Assembly (NCBI RefSeq): GCF_028372415.1
Contig: NC_092873.1
Location: 357,024,128-357,088,127, forward strand
Direction: 5' to 3'
Source: Notamacropus eugenii
Taxonomy: Eukaryota > Chordata > Mammalia > Diprotodontia > Macropodidae
DNA: 64,000 nucleotides
The notes beneath the pieces are model-generated. The model had not been told where the DNA came from and did no database searches. It saw only the letters and a program-made list of their open reading frames with translations. Shown one piece after another: positions 56,341 to 64,000 of the stretch. The first letter of the stretch is position 1. Every line of letters begins with the position of its first letter. A program made the position numbers and the translations under genes.

Positions 56341-56805
56341 CTGTAAATCACTTTTGATTGGAGAAATTCAAATTAAAACAAATCTGAGATGACATCTCAC
56401 CTGGCAGGTGGGGTTTATTCCCCTGCATTTCCCTGGGGCTACACTGAACTGCTTGGTAGTCTGGCTCCTACAGGATGCCCATTTTCCCTGGGCTCTACAG
56501 ATAGGGAGCCAGCTGTCATGGAATGTCTACCCACCCTGGGCTACAATCATGTGGTGGTTCTCAGAGCTAGAGTCCTCACACTGGGGCTCAGTATTTCCCA
56601 CTGGTTTGGTGAAGTGGCTTGCAAGTGTACTTCCTACCCTGGAATGTGCTCCCCTTTTCCCTGACTGAGATGAACTTTCTTGCTGATCCTCCAAGTTGCC
56701 CAGGCTATACCACTGCTCCACCTTGTCTTTCTACTGGCTCCATTGTTCCAAAATTTACTCTGGGGTGCTATTTTATAACATGATTCCACCAAATTTTTAC
56801 CAATG
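56341..56805. mobile_element. L1 scraps: short ORF2 piece (+) and 5' UTR piece (-)
   Basis: 56341-56400 reads as L1 ORF2 in plus orientation (AATCACTTTTGATTGGAGAA, AATTCAAATTAAAACAAATC). 56405-56805 is GC-richer and resembles an L1 5' UTR in minus orientation, with a diverged start near 56750. Small frames there are not genes. Confidence 0.5.
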
Positions 56806-58560
56806 ATTCCTGCAGTTTTTGTTTCATCTTATCCTACAAGAATGCATCATTTAAGGAAAGTGGATGCTAATTCCATTGTAGTCTCTTTTGCTGACACTCT
56901 TTCCATATTTTCTGTTCTTTGAAAGGAATGCCTTGGAAGATGGAAGAGGTTAGTAGTATTGTTGATATTGTAACATTTTTAATGTTTTAAATATATCTAT
57001 GATTTATCTGAGTTGTATTTCAGTGTCTTCTTAATTATGGCACTTACTGAATTGAGTGTGGCAATTTTCATTATGCTCTGTGCCACTTAGTGTTTCTTGC
57101 TCTGCACAAGCTCTTCAGTCTTTTGTAGAATGTAGTAAATACCATGTAAAGGTTAGCTATTATTATTATGTGCATGTGAATATGTGTACTATTTCCCTTA
57201 CTAGAATGTAAGCTCCTTGAGGGCAACAACTGTTTCATTTCTTTTAGTCCCTACGTGGCAGTAATTTGAACACTATGCACCTATAATAAATACTTATTGA
57301 ATTAAAGAAAATTGCTCAATGAACTCTAATCATCTTTGGTCTATGCCTTTTATTTCCTTTCTATTCATGCTGCAACTCTTCATAGAGTATGTAAAGAAGA
57401 AACTCAACAACTATTGATAACTCCCCATTTTTTATTTTCCCCAGAACGAAGATCAAACCTGAATCTAGTTGTGTCTACTATACAGGAATCCATACCTGCC
57501 CTTCTGCAAAATTGAAAGTGAGTGTAATGCTACAACAATAGACACACTGTTGGATTTTAGATGAAGCAGAAAAGCAAGTAAAACCACTCACTTCACGAAT
57601 TAATGTTTTTCATAAATGCAAAAACTTCCATTGAGGACAGTTAGCCCTATTGGTGGGGGGAAATATTTTGAGGAGTTTGAAACCTTTGTAAATCAATGAT
57701 TTGAAAGATTTTCTTTGATAGAAAAGCCAAAAAATTTCTCTTATCCATAACTGGTGAGGGACTGTATGTGTTTTAAATTCCTATAAATGGAAGGACCTTA
57801 GGATATTAATCAGTTCAGTTTCCTACCATGAAATAGCACAACTCTTTACAATTTTAGAAATGGAAACTTATGCAAATATTAAAAGTTTACCAGAAGGGAG
57901 AAACCCTTTTAATAATTCATTGCAAGATTCATTACATAGAAATATATGGTCATCTGAAGATAAATAAAATCATAGATTTAGATATAAAAGGAAAGGTATA
58001 GGATTGATCACTCTGATATTGAAGATAATGAAATGAAAGGGTGAATGACTTTCCTATGGTGTATAAGAACTATGACTTAAATTCTGATGAAGTGTCTAAA
58101 AATTCAGTGTCCCTTCTTCCATACTAGATATGCTAGAAAGTATTAGAAACTAAAAAAAAAATACAGCATTCACAATTCAAGAAGTTTAGCAAATAATCAT
58201 GACATGTGGTTTATGTATACCAGATTATACCATGTTTTCTGAAATCATGTATGTTTTATTCTGCTTTTGGAAAAGAAAAAGAAAGAAATCCTCTTGGGAA
58301 GAATTGGACCTTAAGATGTGATTGCAAGTACTTAAATAATCAACATAGCAAGGTGTACTACAATGAAATCTGAACTTCATTTCAGAAAAAGTACATCTAG
58401 GTTCTAATATGTACTACCCACATGACTAACTCAACTCATTCACCTTCTCTAATTATCATTTAAATTAAAACAATAAGAACAACAAGTATTAATATAATAT
58501 TTTAAGTTTTGCAGTTATGATTCAACTATAATAAAGAGGATCATGGTAATGATGATAATA
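56806..58560. other. Intergenic; L2 end near the middle
   Basis: 57190-57310 is an L2 3' end (+): GAATGTAAGCTCCTTGAGGG, then AATAAATACTTATTGAATT. The remainder is AT-rich with no gene or named repeat. Confidence 0.55.
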
Positions 58561-58564
58561 ATAG

Positions 58565-58832
58565 GAATAGTTAAGATTCATATAGTTCTTATTATGAGCC
58601 AAACATTGTGTTTACAAATGATATCTTATTTATCCCTCCCAGCAACTTTGGAAGGAAGTTTTTATCATAATGCCAATTTTATAGATGAGAAAAATAAGAT
58701 GGGAATAGGGTAATGAATCTGCCAAGGAACACATAGTTATTAAGAATTTGAGGCCACATTGGAACTAAGGTCTTTCTGACACCAGACCATGCTTTCTACC
58801 CACTGTGCCATGTAGCTGCCATTTTGTACATA
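58565..58832 (+). mobile_element. MIR SINE
   Basis: AGTTCTTATTATGAGCCAAA, TATCTTATTTATCCCTCCCA, TTTATAGATGAGAAAAATAA and CTACCCACTGTGCCATGTAG: MIR order. Confidence 0.8.
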
Positions 58833-58994
58833 TACTGTGTTCTAAAAAGGAGATGTTAACATCTGTGCTTCCATTTCACAGAGTTGTTATGTCATTCAAA
58901 TGAATTAACACTTGATTTGTGTTTTGTAACTTTAAAAGAAGGCTATGAACACTTAAATTTAAAAGATACAAAAGCCTATGGACTTATAACATGT

Positions 58995-60528
58995 GACACT
59001 TTATTTTTTTTTGATTTTTTAAAATTAATTTATTTAACTATTAACATTCATTTTAACAAAATTTGGGTTACAAATTTTCTCCCCTTTTATCCCCTCCCCC
59101 CCCAAACACCAAGCATTCTAATTGCCCCTATGCCCAATCTGCTCTCTCTTCTATCATCCCTCTCTGCCCTTGTCTCCGTCTTCTCTTTTGTCCTGTAGGG
59201 CCAGATAGCTTTCTATACCCCTTTACCTGTATTTCTTATTTCCTAGTGGCAAGAACATTACTCGACAGTTGATCCTAACACTTTGAGTTCCAACTTCTTT
59301 ACCTCCCTCCCTCCCCACCCCTTCCCTTTGGAAGGCAAGCAATTCAATATAGGCCAAATCTGTGTAGTTTTGCAAATGACTTCCATAATAGTTGTGTTGT
59401 ATAAGACTAACTATATTTCCCTCCACGCTATCGTGTCCTCCATTACTTCTATTCTCTTTTAATCCTATCCCTCCCCATGTGTGTTGACCTCAAATTGCTC
59501 CCTTCTCCCACTGCCCTCCCTTCCATCATCCCCCCCACCCTACTTATCCCCTTCTCCCCTACTTTCCTGTATTATAAGATAGGTTTTCATACCAAAATGA
59601 ATGTGCATTTTATTCTTTCCTTTAGTGGAATGTGATGAGAGTAAACTTCATGTTTTTCTCTCACCTCCCCTCTTTATCCCTCCACTAATGAGTCTTTTGC
59701 TTGCCTCTTTTATGAGAGATAATTTGCCCCATTCCATTTCTCCCATTCTCCTCCCAATATATTTCTCTCTCACTGCTTGATTTCATTTTTTTAAGATATG
59801 ATCCCATCCTCTTCAATTCACTATGTGCACTCTGTCTCTATGTGTGTGTACGTGTGTGCATGTGTGTATGTGTAATCCCACCCAGTACCCAGATACTGAA
59901 AAGTTTCAAGAGTTACAAATATTGTCTTTCCATGTAGGAATGTAAACAGTTCAACTTTAGTAAGTCCATTATGACTTCTCTTTGCTGTTCACCTTTTCAT
60001 GCTTCTCTTCATTCTTGTGTTTGAAAGTCAAATTTTGTTTTCAGTTCTGGTCTTTTCATCAAGAATGCTTGAAAATCCTGTATTTCATTGAAAGACCAAT
60101 TTTTCCCCTGAAGTATTATACTCAGTTTTGCTGGGTAGGTGATTCTTGGTTTTAGTCCTAGTTCCTTTGACTTCTGGAATATCCTATTCCATGCCCTTCG
60201 ATCGCTTAATGTAGAAGCTGCTAGATCTTGTGTTATCCTGATTGTATTTCCACAGTACTTGAATTGTTTCTTTCTAGCTGCTTGCAATATTTTCTCCTTG
60301 ACCTGGGAACTCTGGAATTTGGCCACAATGTTCCTAGGAGTTTCTCTTTTTGGATCTCTTTCAGGCGGTGTTCTGTGGATTCCTTGAATATTTATTTTGC
60401 CCTCTGGTTCTAGAATCTCAGGGCAATTTTCCTTGATAATTTCATGAAAGATGATGTCTAGGCTTTTTTTTTGATCATGGCTTTCAGGTAGTCCCATAAT
60501 TTTTAAATTGTCTCTCCTGCATCTTGAC
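58995..60528 (-). mobile_element. HAL1 element, 5'-truncated
   Basis: The 3' UTR runs from a T-rich end near 58995 to about 60008, then ORF1 C-terminal codons (60497-60009, 162 aa). The open frame starts MGLPESHDQKKSLDIIF and reaches KEKILQAARKKQFKYCGNTI and the end FDFQTQE with no stop. It is cut near 60528 in the RRM region, beside the non-L1 LINE fragment. It lacks the variants shared by copies 1 and 2 (it has RNIVAKFQSSQVKEK), so it serves as an outgroup to them. Confidence 0.9.
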
Positions 60529-60529
60529 T

Positions 60530-61215
60530 CTCAAGGAGATGCTTATCTTCCAAGTAAAGGATCAGCCTATTAAGTTAATGAAAATGTAGGAGAAGAGAGG
60601 TATTGGACTGACTACCAGAGTGAAGGTCGACAGAGCCACTGTGCTGACCTCGTGCTATGCCCATGAAATTGGACAATCTATCAGCCCACACCAGGGAACA
60701 GAATCATTTCAATTTGAATTGTCTTAGGAAGACTTTGAAGATCACCTGGTGGAATAAGGTACCAGACACTGAGGTCCCCTCTCAGATGAAACTACCAAGC
60801 ATTCAAACTCACAACACACAACAAGGATCAGCTGGCCATGTTGTTTGAATGTCAAACATACATTTGCCTAAAAGATTTTTCATGGGGAATTCACACAGGA
60901 CAAGTATTCACATGGTGGTCAGAGGAAATGATACTCTTAAGGATACTCTTAAGGCCTCTCTTGAGAACTTTGGAAATGAATGTGTGACATGAGAGACACT
61001 GACACAGGAATACCCAGAATGGGTATTCATCCCTCATCAGAGAAGGTGCTGTGCTCTGTGAGCAAAGTGAATTGAAGTAGCTCAAAAGAAACACAAAATG
61101 TGCAAATTTAGAGAATCCACCCCAAATGTTCATGAGGACTATTTGTACCCAACCTGTAGTAGAGTATTCCAAGCTTGTATTGATCTTATCAGCCACAGAT
61201 ACACTGTAACTTGAT
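60530..61215 (+). mobile_element. Non-L1 LINE fragment, C-terminus with a zinc-finger-like motif
   Basis: Third fragment of the non-L1 LINE, after the RT. Pieces read LNCLRKTLKITWWNKVPDTE (60657-60848), then, after frame changes, a conserved KDTLKASL-like stretch near 60950, and finally a CSRVFQACIDLISHRYT-like end at about 61157-61208, the usual C-terminal Cys/His motif of this element. All is non-functional. Confidence 0.75.
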
Positions 61216-61950
61216 TCTAATATAGTGATATCATTTCACTCCTCTTTGAGAGCTATGCCAACTTCCCTCTCCTGCAAAGTGACTTAACTAAAATCACTCA
61301 AGTAGTAAGTAGAATTTTTAAGTGATTCCATGTCCTCTGAAATGTCATTGCATATAAATACAATGCTGTCAGGAGCCAGGGAAGTTGACCTTAGAGCTCT
61401 CATTAGATGCTATATCACAAGGGTAACCACAATGCAAACATAAAGGAAGAGACTGGCAGATTTGAGATCCTCAAAATAAGAAGATTTTTCAAAAGTTTTC
61501 AATAGAATGTGTTATAGAAATATGATGTGATGCACATATTCTAAGTAATCATCATTTCCTCTGTTCATCTACCCATTAGCTCACACTTGGTACCACAGTC
61601 TTCCTCATTACTCATAAGTGATTATTTTTCTTCTCTTCCTGAAAGTTCATCCTACCTTTCCGAAATAATCTCTTGTATCATGGGGCACCAAAGTGATCTA
61701 TTTCTCAGGATGACCTTTTTCCAAGTAAAGTGCAGATGTGACATCAAGGCAGGAGAAAACAACACATGGAAGGCCCCATGTCTTACTGTCACATGACTCA
61801 TGACATTTGCCTTCAAAATTGAGGAAAGATGTGTAATGAATGAACTCAGATGAGCACATTGGATAATTGCTACTGTATGAAGAAAGGAAATAATTTTGTC
61901 TTCTACTTTGGAACAAACTCAGAAAAATACTACTGTCTCATTTAGAGCCT
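61216..61950. other. Intergenic upstream of the 62113 gene
   Basis: No repeat or coding frame that I can support. It is the only long upstream region of an intact KRTAP here that is not visibly made of L1, so distal control elements may lie in it. Confidence 0.4.
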
Positions 61951-61971
61951 TATTGTTTTCTATCTTGCTAA

Positions 61972-62061
61972 ACAATAACAAGGAAATAAGGTCTTACTGA
62001 TGATGGCTATCACTCAGGGAGGTATATAAGACGCCCCTGAAGGCAGGAGACTTTCAAACTC
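61972..62061 (+). promoter_or_regulatory. KRTAP core promoter of the 62113 gene
   Basis: ACAATAACAAGGAAATAAG (61972-61990), 32 bases, TATATAAG (62023-62030), then GACTTTCAAACTC (62049-62061). Similarity to the 7699 promoter spans about 85 bases. Confidence 0.78.
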
Positions 62062-62112
62062 GAGTATCTCATTCACCTTGAAAGAAACCCAGAAGCTCAA
62101 CCCACCAAGACC

Positions 62113-62412
62113 ATGGTCAGCTCCTGTTGTGGTTCCACCTGCTGTGGCCAAAGCTGTGGCTCTGGCTGCTGTGCCCCCTGCTGCTGCCGGACTGCTTGCT
62201 GCTTCAGGCCTCCCTGCTACCAGTGTACCTACTGCAAGACCCACTGTTACCGGCCCACCTGCATTGTGTCCACCTGCTGTCACCCCAGTTTCTGTGGAGC
62301 TAGCTGCTGCCAACCCTGCTGCCATCCCAGCTGCTGTACTTCTAGCTGCTGCCAGCCCTGCTGCTGCCCCACCTGCTGCCATTCAGCCTCCTGTGACTCC
62401 TCCTGCTTCTGA
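62113..62412 (+). CDS. Keratin-associated protein, ultra-high-sulfur (KRTAP4/9 type), 99 aa
   Basis: This intact small single-exon hair matrix protein has 35 cysteines in 99 residues (35%). The head [20 protein letters not shown] followed by [17 protein letters not shown] matches the 7699 protein almost residue for residue. The tail is short, with [15 protein letters not shown] and PTCCH pentads, and ends DSSCF. It lacks the long pentad expansion of the 205-residue paralog, which suggests the tail grew in that gene or shrank here. The start is ACCATGG, preceded by a 5' UTR nearly identical to that of the pseudogene at 1177. It has its own promoter and poly(A) signal. Alanine-rich frames on both strands are shadows. 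Confidence 0.93.
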   Translation: MVSSCCGSTCCGQSCGSGCCAPCCCRTACCFRPPCYQCTYCKTHCYRPTCIVSTCCHPSFCGASCCQPCCHPSCCTSSCCQPCCCPTCCHSASCDSSCF

Positions 62413-62867
62413 GTGTTGAAATTTGCCCACATCTGCTCACCATTACCACTTTCTCCAAGAAGAACAAAAATTTCTTTCCTTGCATTCATCAGTATGAACA
62501 AACTACATTGATCAGCTGAATCCTATCATCCCAATTTGGAAACCTCAGCCACAGTTCCTTTTTGAGCTTCTGACCTCCATCACAACTATTTCCTCTTTAG
62601 GTCTCTTTTCTCCTTGTAGAAACCAAAATGAAATTTATTGCAAATCTACCTGCCCACAAACTTAAAAAATCCATCAAATTTCAGTATTTTACTCCTGGAA
62701 TTCGAGTGCCATAACCTTCTTAGTGAAAAGCAGATTTCCTGTTGTGTTTACTCAAAAACTATAATATCACCCTAAGACCTGGGATGTGGGATTCCAATGA
62801 TATCATTCTCTTTCTTTGATTTCCTCTTACAGTGACCTGCCCTTGTCTTATTATCTGTCTCATTTCT

Positions 62868-62873
62868 AATAAA
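62868..62873 (+). other. Poly(A) signal AATAAA of the 62113 gene
   Basis: 455 bases after the stop, close to the distance in the 7699 gene. Confidence 0.75.
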
Positions 62874-62879
62874 GAAGAA

Positions 62880-63460
62880 ATAACATCCTGGCATAGAAAA
62901 AGAGAGATTTGTTAGTCTTTTCTTCCTCTTTATTATCCTTCATTTCTTTGACAAATGCATTTTTTTCCTAAGTTGAAAGAGAAAACTTATCAATTATAGC
63001 ATAATGATAGTTGAGTAAGACATTAACATAAGAGGTATGAAGCCTGACATGTACTAGCTGTGTGAACCTGGTCAAGACACTTCACCACTCGTTGCAACTA
63101 TAGGACTAGATGTATTTAAATCCTAGATGATTTTCTCATCCACATCATCCATGGAAAATCACAGGTCTGGCAAAAAAACCCATCAAATTAGTAAATACAT
63201 GAAGTCTCTTGATGAATTAAATAACACTTTTTACCTTACATGTAGTCTGTGCAGGAAAAAAAATAATCCAGTGGTCTAAGAAAACCATATTGATGGATAC
63301 AGAAAGAAAAATGTGAGCAAAACTGGATTCAATTTTTATTTCAAAACACTATTTCAGAATTAATAATGGTCAGTGACAATAACTATGAACTCATAGGATG
63401 GTCTCTTCTCTGCTGAGACCAATACAAGGCACAGAATTCACACACATACACACACACATA
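62880..63460. other. Intergenic; weak SINE core
   Basis: 63045-63100 (TAGCTGTGTGAACCTGGTCA) resembles a SINE core. Otherwise nothing recognised. Confidence 0.45.
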
Positions 63461-63463
63461 TAC

Positions 63464-63465
<2 letters not shown>

Positions 63466-63506
<41 letters not shown>
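63466..63506. repeat. (CA)n microsatellite
   Basis: About 20 CA units, preceded by impure CA repeats from 63440. Confidence 0.95.
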
Positions 63507-63509
<3 letters not shown>

Positions 63510-63629
63510 AAGTAAGTTAATATCAAGGAATAAAAATCCATTTAGCTCTTCATATTTATTCAAGGAACATGTTTCTTTTCTGGAACCTCACCTCCAAGAA
63601 ATTCTAGCTGGTCCAATAATACATCACAC

Positions 63630-64000
63630 ACAATTTCAATCAATCATTCTGTTAACAAAGTATACCATGTACTAAGAAATGTGTTAAGCTTTGAAAATAC
63701 AAATAAAAATTGAAAAAGAATATCTGCTCCAGAATTTGAGGGGATTACTTTCCTATAGTGTATATAACAGGTCAATAATTCATTATATATAAGGCACATT
63801 CAAGTAAATGAGAGAAAAAAATGCTGGGTAGGGTGAAACAACAAAGACCTCATGCAAAAGAGAATTGAGCTAAATTTTGATGGAAGCCAGGGGAGCTAAG
63901 AGGCAGAGGTGAAGAGGGAGTGATTTTCAGGTATGAGGGACAGTAAGTTGTAGGCCATAAATGGGCTGTCTTATCTGAGGAACTGCAAGTAGGCCAAGGT
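63630..64000 (+). repeat. Long dispersed repeat (THER-like 5' part and continuation)
   Basis: TACCATGTACTAAGAAATGTG and AAATACAAATAAAAATTG are followed by CCTCATGCAAAAGAGAATTG, GGGGAGCTAAGAGGCAGAGG and GTATGAGGGACAGTAAG. The latter blocks overlap the start of the repeat at 6.47 kb, so the two copies together outline one element longer than 600 bp. It continues past the window end. Confidence 0.6.

Noticed and set aside
56389-56721. Frames of 64-91 codons in a GC-richer patch
   Set aside because: The patch resembles L1 5' UTR sequence next to an L1 ORF1 remnant; the frames overlap in conflicting phases.

Overview
The window is mammalian nuclear DNA, almost certainly from a marsupial. The repeats are the evidence: L1 LINEs with a long spacer between ORF1 and ORF2, many half-L1 (HAL1) elements that carry ORF1 but no ORF2, CORE/MIR-type SINEs, L2 ends and a non-L1 LINE. 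I cannot name the species. The host genes are single-exon, ultra-high-sulfur keratin-associated protein (KRTAP) genes of the KRTAP4/KRTAP9 type. In other mammals these lie inside the type I hair-keratin cluster, and their products cross-link keratin filaments in the hair cortex and cuticle.

Host genes from left to right: a KRTAP pseudogene (1177-1470, +); an intact 205-aa KRTAP (7699-8316, +); a processed pseudogene of the ubiquitin-conjugating enzyme UBE2W (about 12.65-14.1 kb, -); an intact 208-aa KRTAP4-like gene built on a 44-residue repeat (17583-18209, -); a relic of a KRTAP4-like 3' flank whose coding part is gone (about 42.46-42.70 kb, -); a KRTAP cut short by a Cys-to-stop change (49804-50130, -, old stop at 49753); and an intact 99-aa KRTAP (62113-62412, +). 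The three intact genes share one promoter layout: an 18-19 nt motif ACAATRACAAGGAAATAA, then 32-33 bases, a TATA box, a GACTTTCAWACTC start-site motif, and ACCATGG at the start codon. Both decayed loci have lost parts of it.

Retroelements fill most of the rest. From 20.9 to 32.0 kb is a nest: an old L1 split by a full-length L1 (21160-31391), itself split by a complete HAL1 (23935-26696) and a short HAL1 3' end (29539-30148), each with target-site duplications. A second HAL1 in opposite orientation (33849-36590) shares with the first a 1265-bp tract that differs at one base and is bounded on both sides by clearly diverged sequence, the pattern expected from gene conversion between inverted repeats. 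From 37.5 to 42.3 kb a HAL1 is inserted in an older HAL1. Further HAL1 copies lie at 2.1-4.7 kb and 59.0-60.5 kb. Fragments of a non-L1 LINE lie at 10.4-11.7, 53.1-53.8 and 60.5-61.2 kb.

The rest is microsatellites (including a 179-nt all-purine tract at 44.4-44.6 kb) and AT-rich DNA in which I recognise nothing. I saw no tRNA, rRNA or CRISPR sequence and no element I would call an endogenous retrovirus.
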